64,000 bases of DNA, taken from Ifrita kowaldi. Taxonomy: Eukaryota; Chordata; Aves; Passeriformes; Cinclosomatidae. The DNA is taken from assembly GCA_013398055.1 (NCBI GenBank), contig VZRS01000313.1:525055-589054 (forward strand), given 5' to 3'. Below, in pieces: positions 24,401 through 37,536 of this stretch. A program made the translations under genes and the position numbers. Numbering within the stretch: position 1 is the first letter of the stretch; the number at the start of each line of letters is the position of its first letter. The notes below the pieces were generated by a model. It did no database searches and had not been told where the DNA came from. It worked only from the letters and a program-made list of their open reading frames with translations.

Positions 24401-27400
24401 GTTCAGGGAGCTTTAATCAGAAGGAATTTAACTGAACAAACAGCCATGGCTCCCAGAGAAAGGCTGAGTACTTTTAAAAATTGAAAGTAGCTGAGCGTAT
24501 GCTCTAGAACAATAAGATAGAATTATTACACTAAAACCCTTTAATTAATGCATGCGACAGAAGCTGTGATTTTTAAACCCTAATCTCCCTGTCATTTCAG
24601 TTTTTAAGAAATAGTAAGAAGCACCCATCTGCTCAAGCTGCCACACAAGGCCCAAAGTTCTGTTCTCACACCAGTTTTGTGCCGGATGTCTCAATAAATT
24701 TATTGCTTATTTACATCAGCCAAAATGGAGAAGAAAGCTGCTGATCTCCTAAGTTTGCCCTCCTGCTAAAACAGACAAAATATATTTTGCTGTTTCACAC
24801 AGCATTTTTCCCCCTAAAAGCAGGGGCTTGTCTCCCCCTCCCCCAAAAAAAGAAAACCCATAGGGCATTTCTAAAACCCTGACAGATGTTTAATTACAGA
24901 GGCACTAGCAGGCATTATTTTGAGAAGCTCGAACACAGAACGACTGTATCTGACGACCAAATGGCTAAAGTGTCTGCTGTACCACTAGCAAAGCAAAAAC
25001 TCTCCTAATCTACGTTTTGCTAATTCAAACACCTAGTAATTCACATGCAAGCAAAAAGCTGTGGGTAGCACAACACATCTGAATTACCATTTAATAGGAG
25101 GAATCTGTGGTGCGATCTCATGTTACCAGGGGTGTATTAGGAAATACAGCAAACAGTAGTCAGCGCTATGTTGTGAAATACCAAACCCAACTCTTTCTCT
25201 CAGCATCTAAGGACAAAGTACCTTTTGTAATGCAGGTTTCTCCCCCGTTCTGCATTTATTAATTCATTAACTTCATTCATTTAAATAGGTCCTTCAGTCA
25301 CTGATGTAAATGAACAGGGAACTACAGTACGCCTGTGGGCTGTGTGGCAGGAAGAGAATAGAGATGGCACTGCCTTCTCCACTGTTATTTCCAGCTGTTT
25401 CTTACAAACTTCTCACTGATTCCGTGGAAGTTCTCACACTAGGTTCCAATTAAAAAACTTTGTTTTACTCAGACAGAAAATCCTTGTTAGGCCTATTAAA
25501 AAATAAACAAAACCCACAAATCCAGTCACCCAGACCTTTGACTAAGATTTCTTGGCTATGCCTCTGAATGGAGTGGAACCTGCACCTTCTTTGCTGAGTC
25601 AAATTCAGTAGTGAATAATTTTCATCCTTTATCCACCCTCAGAGCTGAGTGAGGCGTACGTGCCTTGCTGTGCTGTAGAATTGTGTACTGAGCACGCAGC
25701 AACATGAAATATTGTCCTAACAGATTTAAGCATGCCTCAAAGCACATTGTTCTGACAGCGCCTGGGTCTCCGTCATCACTCTCGTAACTATCAATGATTC
25801 TGGTTAATTTTACAATCACAAGAGGTACAAGCCTCCATCTGGTTAGTCTACATATTGCTGCAGAGTTGGAATCACACTGATCAACAAAATATGTTGGCTA
25901 GTAATGCTCTGTTAAGGTGGACTGACGAATGGAAAACAGTCCTACTTTCAGCTACACTGAAGATCCACAGCAAATATAAGGGAGCAGAGCACAAGGATTG
26001 GTGTTCCCTGGGGAAAGGTGCCTGACACTCTAGGGCTGCCTGGGGAGGCCAGGCAGATGAATAAGGATTCAGGTGTGCCAGCAGGTCTGCTTAGTAACCT
26101 AATACACCAGGTACAGTCTCCTACAATGCATAAAGTAACAGCCTGTCACAGCTCTTTCCCTGGAAAGAAGCTGAAGGGAAGAGACTTCCTGGTTTAATGT
26201 CTGTGACTGAAGCAAACTTGTGAGCACAGGTGGCAGGGTTTCCAAACGCTTCTTGTTTCCTGCTTGTGCAAACCCCAAGTACAACAGCACCCTCACACAC
26301 AAGGGAATCGTGGTGTAGCTGCTACTACAGAGCAAGTCACCACCACCCCTGTCACCCCTCACTAAGAAGCCCTGGCTCAGGTCTTAGGGGGTGTCAATGC
26401 ATGGATCCTCACACCAAGAGCAGCAAGGTTACATTCACGCTAGCAGCCAAAAACCAGACATCTATGTGACTGTCAGCACAGACAGAGATACCCTGGCAAG
26501 GCTGCTGTTTGTGTTGTTACAGCCCTTCCTCCAACCCCTTCCTCAACACAAAACCCAGCTGGAAGTGCCGCTTGGTACTATTGACATCTGCACCTGGGGT
26601 CCCTTCCACCAGACCTACAGGGCTCAAGGGGTAATGCTGCTCTGAGCCTAACACACCTAACACAGACAATTCTGCTGGCAGAACCTGCAGCACGGAGTGC
26701 ATCTAAGTCACCTTGAAACAGGTACTTCTTGCTTATCTTCCAGTTCTGGGTTACTTTTGGATGTTATCACAAACTAGGACTCCCCTCCATCCCCTTCTGT
26801 CTTCCACCACAGGGGTCAGTGTTGATTTCTCCCAAGTCTGATTTAATTTTATTCCTACCTTCTGAACAGGCCCTTTCTATGAACTCCTGGTAAGCAGCAT
26901 GTTTAAATGCAGAACTAAGTTTTTACAGATCTTTACCTACAGCTCTTCTCAAATTTGCAAAAACACCAATTACTGCGCTTATATGCAATGTACTCCATAA
27001 GCAAAAGAAATTAAAAATTCAAAGCCTTTTCTCACTCTGGACTTCAGAAAACACTTCTCCAGTAAGACCCTGAATAAACTGATTTAAATGCTCTTAAAAC
27101 TTCAGCTTATTCTGAAACACTAAATTTGCATTCGAGGCTCTTCACAGCACACTATGCGTAATGTAGGATAATACAATGGAACTGTCTTATGCAGCAGTTA
27201 GGAAGCAAAACACCTCAACGCTTGTATCATTTCAACCTTCTTTCTTCATTAACCTACCAGGCAAACAGAAGCAGTCCATGAGCAAAGGGCAAGCAACATT
27301 TCTTTCTCTGCTTTTGTTGAGAACTCCCCTTCCCAACAGCTCTATTCACTTCTACTCACCATCAGCCACAGCACAGATTCCCCCAACCACCTTTTATTTC

Positions 27401-30000
27401 ATTCATCTAATACTATTCTAAATATGTACAATAAGCCTGTTGTGATCCCACTGAAATCCACGATGATACAACTACTAACCTCAAAAGAAGGAGAACTAGT
27501 CCAAAGAACACAAATAGATAAAAACTAGTAAATTCAGAGCCTCTCTTAGCTCTGGACAGTTGGAGTTTTTAAAAACCCAGTGGGTCCATACCTTAAGCAA
27601 TGAAAAATAGGTTACAGAACTCAGCAACAGGAATTAATAAAAATGACCAAGGGTCATCTGTAGTCTATCAATCACTACATCGTTTACAGTTCATATTACA
27701 GTAGAATGGTATGAATGTTGTCAGTGTTATATGCTGGCTACTCAGATCTATCATGAATAATTGATAGAGGTCATCCATTTGAGTCCCAGCCTATTAGTCA
27801 AAACTCTAAACCTGCTGTTAACCAACAGTAGAGCACTGCAGATAAAGGATAGAGGGGCACTTACAGGGAACTATTTTCAACAATGCAAACAGTTATAAGG
27901 GAATGCTGACGATCTGAAAACAAAAGCTGAATTTTTCTAAGACCTAAGATACTACTCTTTGTGAATCAGCAAAACAGCATTTCATGTATACTTATTTTGT
28001 ACAATTTATTGTCAAGAATAAAATCCATAAGGCAAATCTGAATTTAAGGTTTCAGTCTTAAATCTCTTAAAAGCTTGAGAGCTTTGAGAGTGTTTGAGTT
28101 GAAGGCTGGGAAGCGCATTTGCCTCACACTCCCTTAGATATTTTGCACTGAGCATCTACTATGTCTCATCCTGATAAAGTGACCTTGAACTAAAATCAAA
28201 GAATAAAAAAACCTTCGTGTTACGGACCAAAGTTTTGATGTTACTTTTAAAACGAGTAAATAATAATCCAGGAATAGCTATATTTACGAATACACTGGGC
28301 GTTTGAGGAACTAAGTCTTGCAACATGACCTACACTGTATTAACCCTGACAGAGACATTACCCAAGTAACTTACTCCCTGATGGTATTAATTCTAATGGT
28401 AGCAAATGGCAGCACACCTTTGAAATTCGGAGCAAGGTTAATGCAACAAATAAGCATCTACTAACTACAAACAGTCCTACGTACTAGTACAATTCACCAT
28501 GACTGAACTGAAGAATCACCATCCTGACTCTCTCAGTCCATACTGCAGGGTGCAGAACAGATCATAATTTCATTTTAGATTTAAGGTCAAGCTCACTGAG
28601 CTGCCTTTGTATGGTTTGTAAGGGCAGAATAATCCTTTACTACAATGATGCCTGAGATATGGAATAGGATTGTCTACGAACGGCAGCCCCACGTTTTAAT
28701 CTTTACAAGAGCAGTTCAGCAGTGGCATTTGACACAGCCATGATATAGTTACGTCCTGACAAGCAACACCTGACATGCCTTCCCTATCATCGTACATCCC
28801 AGGAATCCACAAAAAATGTAACATTTTCTCCAATAAATATGAGAGGCAGGTAGCCAAAATACAGTTTTCTCTGCAAATTTAGGGATATCAGAGCCTACTT
28901 TTAATTCCCTTTGCTGTAATACAAGGCTCTGTCTAGACACCAGCCTTAAGGCACTCTCTCTCTTTGCATATAAGGCAGGTCAGAGTATACTGGAAGCATA
29001 AGGATTGTCAAAAAACCTGTTTGGGCTTTGGCAAAGTAGTAGTACATATTCTGTAGACAGTTCTTAGGCTTCTGTCTGACAGAAGCAAAAAAATGCTGAA
29101 GTATTTCTGACAAACTCAAACCTTCCTTGCCAAAAGCCATCCTCTCCCCAACTCAGCCTGTTAGGAAACCAGCCTGAAGAAGGCTTTGTGCAAATCTCCA
29201 CCTTTTCTTACCCAGAGATAAATTTTGTTTACTTTGACTGAGTTTTGGAGCCTGCATACTTTGGACTTGCAGACTCCAAGATCAGTAATACTGGTTTTAT
29301 ACTTAACTTCTTACAACCTGCCACTCATCTTTTCCACCAGCTCAGTGGAGCCACATTTTGACCAGAAACTAATTAACATCCTGCCTGAACACACCAGTAG
29401 AGCCTCTTCTCTCATGCTTCCTGTAAACAGCAAAACCCAATCCTACTCCTATCTTCACTTTAAAATATTTTTCTCACACGAAGCTCTTGTTCAACAGCTT
29501 GTGTGCAGTGGTCAGGCTGTAGACACCTTGCATATGTGCAGTCGGTGGCTGCTTTTGATGGGTCAGACTCTCAGCTATTCCACTCCCATGGCTTATGGAT
29601 ACACACTTGCAGGCAGGTCCTGAATTTGGTTTGAAACACTGGTTTGGAGTCAGGGCAGTTGAAGAGACTGAACAGTTTCCACTAAGAAATTTACACCTGA
29701 ATTGGCTGAGCCGCTGGTATGGTGGCAGGGTGATGTGAAAACAAGACAAAGAGCGAAACAGATTTGGTAGCAAACAAGTAATCTATCACTAACTTAACTC
29801 TGCTGCTTCCACATAATTCCTCAGCTAGTTAAAAGGCCCGTGTGATACTTGACATAGACAGGCAAATACATACAGACAGCATTTAGTAAATCAGTTGTGA
29901 ATATTAGCTTTGCCTTACAACAGCTGAGCAAAATACAAGATATTAAGCTCAAACAAACTTCATAATGTAGGAAAATAACTAATTGCACTTTAAAGAAAGC
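18488..30000. other. Giant ZNF516 intron, central-right segment A
   Basis: No coding exon, RNA gene or clear mobile element was recognised. An A-rich (CAAA-like) stretch lies at 23191-23284. The block at about 24530-24790 reads like an old conserved noncoding element: TTTAATTAATGCATGC, CTGTCATTTCAG and AATAAATTTATTGCTTATTTACAT. This is an impression that needs alignment. Confidence 0.5.
23191..23284. repeat. A-rich low-complexity stretch
   Basis: The sequence is dominated by AAAAC, CAAA and GAAA units and is followed by unique intron. It may be a simple repeat or a decayed A-rich tail; no element body was recognised. Confidence 0.7.
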
Positions 30001-33000
30001 CTAGTAAAATTACACCACCATCAGAAGGGAGTAATTTATTAATTATGTGATGATCATGTATTTCTGTTCTTTTCAGCTAGGCCTGGAGCTGAAATATGAG
30101 CCTTATATGGAAAGAAGCTTTGATGACAGTCATTTATTTGGGAAAGCTCTTCCAGCCTTTTTGTTTCACACAAATGATTTGAATGTTTAAAGTATTGAAA
30201 TAGCTTCATATCTATGTATTAATAAAGAGATGTTGTCTTTTCCATCTTTCATATTTTTATTAAGCTTTTAGTGAAAATGCGGCTGCTAGCTTATAAGCAA
30301 TTCAAAAATAATATATATACAAGCAGGCAGCCATTTTCACAGTCTGGCAAGTAACAGATTTCCATAAATAACAAAGAATACAGGGTCATGATATCAGCTG
30401 TTCAGAAATTTTAAAAAGTCAGATTGCTTCTATTTTTGCAGTAACTATTTGCTGGATTATTTTTATTTATGGCTTGAAACTGAATCTAGAAATGTTTTCC
30501 CTGAACTTTAGACACCATGCTCCTGACTGGCTTTCTCTCTGCTGTTTTCTCACTTGACTTCCATGTATCTGTGTCCAGTCTGAGGGCAGGGGATGGCACT
30601 GGCTCACAAGCTGGGCCTGCAAAGGTCTGTGAACATCTGAATATGCCCCTCATGAATTTGTATGCCCAGATTGCACAGACACTGGGTTATTTGCTCCCAT
30701 AGGTGGTCAGCTGCCCTGTTACCTGGCTCTTCAGATGCAGCATTCATTGCACTGTACATCAGTTTTCGGTAATTAGACACAGCTGTACGTCTGAAAATGG
30801 TAACACGCAGTGGGAAATCCTTCTGGAAGACTTTGGTCATTAACACTTCCACAATTCTCAGATATACCATTATCTACTCCTTAATTCTCTGTTTTGATCC
30901 CTGTTTAAGGTTTTCTTTTACTTTTCCCTTGGGGACTTTGCCAAGCTTTCCACTTGAAAATGATTCTGCGACATTGTGACTCTCTGCCTCTTTCTAACAG
31001 AAAAAAATCACATATATAATTCTGTGAAAATGGAAGCCGTGTTCTGAAAACATCCAAGAAAAAAGAAAAAAAAATATTTTTGACCAACAGAAGTTGATGG
31101 ACAAAATAAGATTGCTCTTTTTTTTCTTTTAAATGACATTTGAAATAATGCATATCACATACTTCTTCCTCCCCAGAAAAGTGGACCATTTTTCTAGAAA
31201 GAGACAGGAAGCTCCATTTCTGGGAAAAAAACCCTAAAAACAACAAACACCAAAACTGTCTCATATCTGCTCAATTAATTTTCTTCCACCAACATAGGTT
31301 ACAAGCCGTGTTAGTTTAGAACCAGATTTTGACAATCTCATTACCTCATGATTCAGGTAACTAAAAAATAGAAATCTATGCTACAGTTATTCACAAAAAT
31401 TATGAGACTATTCTTGTTATTGCTTCTCTGAAAATATAAACAAGTCGGGTCTCAGACATCTTGAAAAAATGGCTTGTTTCATTTTGCTGTATTGGGGGTT
31501 GCAAATGAAGAGGGAAGAAATTACACTGGTGATTGTGAAAGCATGAAAACTCAATGGGCACAAAGGCATACACAGAAATAAATACAGCAAAAACAAATAC
31601 AGCAGAATAAAATTAAACAGGTTCATCCAGTCTGACTGCATCCCAGAACCAGAGTACAGTATTAGTTTAAGACAATGATCAAGCAATTTCTTCTTTGGTT
31701 TCAGGAGTCCAGAGAAATGAAGAAGACTGTAAGAAGAGCAGTGATAACATGGTAACCCCAGAAATTAGAGAAGTGTATATCGCTTTAATTTGATTCATGA
31801 GCCTAGGATTTCTTTTCTTCCTTTTTTTTCCCCCTAACTGCCACTAACTGTATTTCTGATGTTCTGCTTCAAGGGAGCACCAAGCTACTAGGGGATTTCC
31901 TAAGTGGGATTACCCGTGTTTCTTCAGTTCCTGCTGGCTGCTTACAGTTGCACCTGTGACAACTTAACCAAGTTGGCTGTCAACGACCTGCAACCAAACA
32001 TGAGGATTTAAGATCTCTCAGAAACAAAGCACACGGATGAAACGTAACCTCAGGGTGGGATTTCTTCGTTTGGCTGAAATCAGTAAGAACTTCTAAGTCC
32101 TAAGAAAGAACAGAAAATCTAAGCTTGCCTAAAAACTTCCGCCTGTCAAGAGTCTTATTTTTCCATTCAGCTTTTGCTGAGGTATAGTCACAGTGCAGAA
32201 TATAAGTAACTCTTGAGTAAGAGGGGAATGGGAAAACGGTTTCCCTTCTCTTCTCAGGGAAAGCCTTTTGGGGTGGGAGGGTGGGCGTCAAAGCAGAACA
32301 GCACCACAGCTTAAAGTAAAGAGAGGCACAATTAAGCTTTCATACAACATCTGTATCACATTTACACATGCGCTCACTTCCAGGGAAGCGACAGACATCA
32401 AAACTAATGGAGAACATCCCGACTCTTCAAATGCAGGAAGAATGCTGCAGCTTTCCCAGCTGTGCTCTTGGGACAGTAAAACAAGAGATCGGCAAAGGAG
32501 CCTATTTTTAATTGGTTTTACTATTGGTTTTGGCCAGGTAGTGTCGCAAAGTTCTTAAACAGAGTTATCCTACTGCACTATGAGAATTACATACACCAGG
32601 ACTACTGGAAAACAATAGCTGCAGAATAAGCCTCATCATCTTCTGGATGTTATGCACAATAATTGGTTCCAGGGTCAACTCTGCGATGCTACAACAAAGG
32701 GCTGTAGCTTAAGGGTAAAGAATAAACAGCAGGAGTTAATGGAAGTTCTGTTAATACATAAATGCCCCCCAAAATGAAAGAAAGGCAGAAAATAAAATAT
32801 TCTGTATAAACAAAACTGATTATGAATCCAACATGCAACCTTAGCTCTCAACAAGCTGTTAATTTCATTAAAGAACAGAAACAGAGCAAGTACTTTCAAG
32901 TCACTGTAACAAGAAAGCAACACATTAAGATTTTGAAGCTAGTTTGACAAACACTGTGTTTGCTATGGGTTCCAATTTATTTGTGTGAAAAATACAGACA

Positions 33001-36000
33001 AAGAAAGGTGTCTGAAATTACAGTATTATTCACAAAATATCATTATTAGGGTATAGGCCACTTTGTTCTAAACACCATGTGTGACTGCTCTACTGAATCT
33101 AAACACCTGGGGAAAGTTATCCATCTCGCTTTAGTGCCTTTGAAATGACATGCTACATTTAAGCTAAGAGGCCCAGTCACACCAGTTTTGAATAATCATG
33201 TTTTCATAGTCCAGCACTTTATCATTGTGAGTCTTCCCATTCAATAACACTTTTGATAAAAATATATTTAATCCTTTTCCTCACATACCAGGAAAGTGAA
33301 ACAGATGGCAGAGTTACACGTTTTCTTTCTAAGTATTTCTCCAAATATAATAATTATCTCCTGACACTCAAGCACTCAGATGAAAAGGTACAAAGGACCA
33401 TCATTATCCTCATGATTTGCCAGGTGAAACTCTCTGAGATGCAACATATCAAAATGGAATCCCTCATTTGTATGTTTCCCTATCACTTTTCCTTCCCTTT
33501 TCCATTTCCACTGTTCTCAGGACCTGAAAGAAACTTTTACCTGTTTTTCTTTCACCTGCTCTGTTGCTGTGCACAGCTTCAGATGCTGGGACTGCTCATG
33601 CAGGGTTGTAGCAGGCCCATTGTGTGACCTGCTTCCCCAGTTCACACCCACCCCCTAATGTGAGCAGGATAACACTGAGCTACAGCACCTTCTTCCTTGG
33701 TGCTCCACCTTCTCTCCATGGTCACTCATTTCCTTCCTTTAAACAATGCTCTGTTCCCAAGAGTCAGCTGTGCCCACATAGGATGAGTCCCCGCAGTGTG
33801 CCAGCCTCCCTGGCACGTTCTGCTCCAGGCCATGGCTATCCTCATGGACCTTCTCCCATTAGTAAGCCAACACTGTGACACTATTTATGCAAACACAGAA
33901 TGCTTTCATCTCCAGCTTACTTCCTTGTGCCATTGATTCAGCTTTTTTTCAAGGCTGCTCCTAAGGCTCCCCACTCCTACATAAACCACCTATGGTTTGC
34001 AGCTGACAAGAGCCTGAAATCCAGACCCTTCAAGACAAACTCTTCTATCGCTTCCTTTGGCTCACAAACACAGCATGGTTGCAACAAGACGGATCAAAGG
34101 AAAATACCCTCAGCCAGGTCCCATCTATCACCCAGCTCTCAGCAGCACCAGCCTGAGTGCCCCGTTCACCCGCAGCAACACTGGGACACATCATGAAATG
34201 GCACTTCGGCTCACTCCCAATTTGGGCCCTCAACAGAAGAAATACAGATTGGTTATCTTACAGAGTATATGCTGTGAGATGAGCTAGATACCATGCATCA
34301 GATCAAACGTGCACATCAGAAAGCAAATTCACAGATAGGGAGTTACTGCAGAAAACCACATTTCTGGCTCGTGCTTTTGCATGGCTCCCTCTCCCCTCTA
34401 CAACAGGGATCTCTGGAGGGCTGTCAGCAGCAGAGATCTGCTTGGAACTATCAATGAGCTTCCAGAAGAAGTTGTTTACATCACTTGGATGCACCTCTAA
34501 AAGTAACGCATCAGGCCTTTACCATTTAGATCTATTTATCTATACTTGTTACATAAACTCTGACACTTTCTAAATTTCTGTCTTTCCTTTCTCAAACCTT
34601 TTTCTGCTTGATGGACTTTTTAATTACATTATGATTTTGGCTCTTTCCAACCCTTCTTTCCTCCCTAGGTATCATGTTTCTTTCCTTTTGGCTTCTAAAG
34701 GCCTCAAAGAAAGTTGCAAAACTGGAATTAGAGTAAATACTTTATGAAGAATAGTTTCCATGATGCCTTGGTTGAGTGAAGTCAGTATTTCAACTTACTG
34801 AATATATTCTAATATATATATATTTTTTTTAACAAAATCTTGCTCTAATATAATTGACCAAGTATAGCAGAAAATCTTACTAGGCACATAAAAACTTCAT
34901 TATGAATTAATAGCACTTCATTTCCATTATGAGCCTTAGTATTAAGACACTTACACGCTGATAACACCAAAGATAAAAAATCTTAATAACTTGCAAAATG
35001 AAATTATTGTTTGAATTATAACTAATGTGTCACGTCTGTGAGTATTAAACTAATAAAAGCACAACACTCCCTACTTCCACACAAATAACAGCACTGAGGC
35101 TTCCCTGTCAAATATATTTAACACTATTGTAGCAACTAAGTGATCCTCACTTTTGTGCACCCATTTTGTTGTCCCAGAACAATCCAAGTAAGGATTAGTT
35201 TTTTCCTGTTACAACTTTACTTGTCATTCTGTGTTTAGCTATTTTTAAGGCTTCTCCAGGCTTCAACAGTATTTAAGGTTAAAACATTTCTGGGAAATTG
35301 CTGTGCATGTGGATACAGACATGTGCAAGGACAAGAAACTTCTGCAAAGTATTATAAGGGGTTTAGGATTAATATGTTCCATGTGCAGTGTAAGCTGTAC
35401 TTCCTGAATTCTTTTTTAGGAGAAGAGACAGATCTGTTTGCTTTATTATCTAGTAAAAAAAGACTTTACTACCTACCGAATAAAGGTTAAATCCCAGGAA
35501 ACTGAACGTACCTTTGGTTCAATAGTGCTACACACCTACCAAAACATACAAAAGGCAACAAGGAAATGCAGCATCTGCTCCACTACCTTGGGGTACAGCA
35601 GGCATAGGAAGAGATGAAGTCTTTTATAGCCCTTTATCATCCCGAGTCATTGCATTCAGCCTTTCACCATCACGACACTGGTGTAAGACCCCTACTGTCT
35701 AAACACCTAGAAAATGCTTCTCAGGAGGAGAGAGGTGAGAGAGAGAAAAAAAAAAGCCCTTTAGACCTGAGGTTCACATTTCCCAAAGAACCCATATATT
35801 TCCCTTGTGGTTCCGCTTTTTTTCCCCCCCACCAAATATTTAGGTTTTGCTGACAACAGCTTGCCTCAAATGCTATTTAAGCAGTAAGACATCACAAGAC
35901 ATATGCTATCCTAAGATAACACACATCTCTGAAGTGCTGTTAGGTGTAGCTGATGCCTTCAACTGCCTGATGAATTTGTTATCTCAAAGAAACACAAGGT

Positions 36001-36045
36001 TTGGGACTGCCTTATATTAAAAACTAACCCCAAATATAGCCTTTA

Positions 36046-36104
36046 AATAAATAAATAAAATCTGTGATTTTGCATCCTTAAAAAAAAAAAAAAAAAAAAA
36101 AAAA
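36046..36104 (+). repeat. Overlapping AATAAA signals plus 25-base poly-A tract
   Basis: Three overlapping AATAAA hexamers (36046-36059) precede an uninterrupted run of 25 A (36080-36104) by about 21 bases. This is the geometry of a reverse-transcribed mRNA tail. The 8-mer GAAGAGAT directly follows the tail (36105-36112) and also occurs at 35608-35615. Confidence 0.5.
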
Positions 36105-37512
36105 GAAGAGATTGACTTGGAGTAAATTCTAACTTCTGTCTCCCAAACAAAACTAAACTTTCTAGCTTTATCCCTGTGGTATGACAAAAACAATCATTTT
36201 AATGGCTATTTAATTCTCTGTTATTTGAAGTAACAGAGATAATGAAGTGATAATTGAGGTTTGAGATTACCAGCCTGGAAAACAAAGTTCTGAAAGCAGG
36301 AGGGCAAATCTTCCCCTGTACGTCCTGTACAAGGATGAGCATCTCATGCTCTAAATCCCTGTTAAGTAAGCACCCGTATCAAAGTTACAATAATCATCAG
36401 TTCAGAGAGTACTTTTGTCTTTCACATGGACACTCTCTCAACAGAGATTCTGCCCTTTAAAAGGATGAAGGGTTGGATTTTTGCCCTCAGCAACACTAAA
36501 GCGCAACCGAATCCATCAACAGAGTATCCACAAAAGACAATCCTGAGACTTGCTCCTCCCCTAGTCTAGTGTACAGTTTGCGTGCTACGGAACATTTCAG
36601 GATATGCAATTTACACTGGCTTTGACTACAGAAAAGAAAGATTTCTCTATTCTTCTCTAATCTCAGGCCATTAGGTGCCAAGTGGCTCAACAAAGCAGTT
36701 AACAATTATTCCAATCTGACTGCTTGTATGCTTAAAATCAAGCCAGCAGTTGTAACTATTGCTGTATCAGGGCCAAAGTATTCTGCAATTTTCCAGTCCA
36801 AACCCATGCTGTCTGTAAACAAGAAAAACAAATTCACCATGAAAGTAAGTTCCCTACACATTTACAAATCCATTCAGGGCATTGAAAATAATGTCTAGCT
36901 GTCAGTTACAAAATATGGGACAGTAGCAATCACACACCAAGTACAAGGATCCAGAAGTCTCATTCAAGGCCTAAGGCACTGAAAATTACAATGAAAAACT
37001 CTAAGTTTTCCTCCACAGTTTCAATAAAATTCACTATATGCTTTTCATGTCCCTAAAAAATACAGGCTTGCTGACAATAAATCTTGTAGGCAATCAAAAG
37101 AAAACTGAGAATAAGAAAAGTTATCGATGCTCCCATCGTGAAGGGTTCCCTTAACTGCAGCTAAGTTGCTCTTGACTTTTACTGGTACCACAGTCAGGCC
37201 CTTTCTCAGTAAAGTAATCCAGTGCCTGAATGAGACTACTGGATTAAAAAGTAATAAAGTGAAGTCAAGTGAGACCTAGTAAAACTTGTATTTGTAAAAC
37301 GCACCTGCAGAAAACAAATTATCTACCAACACTAGGCCCAACCATGCATTACTTTTATACCCTGTGCCGCCCTGGGACTCCCCCATGTTTCAGCTCCTGC
37401 AGAATTTAGCCCAGCCCATCCACTGAGAGTGCCTACTGCCAACCTTAATGTATTAAAAAAGAAAATCTGACTCTCAATCAAGGGTAAACTGTGAACCATA
37501 ATGTTAAGAACA

Positions 37513-37536
37513 GCAAAAAGATTTGCAAAAAGATTT
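37513..37536. repeat. 12-bp perfect tandem duplication
   Basis: Two head-to-tail copies of GCAAAAAGATTT without a mismatch. Confidence 0.9.
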
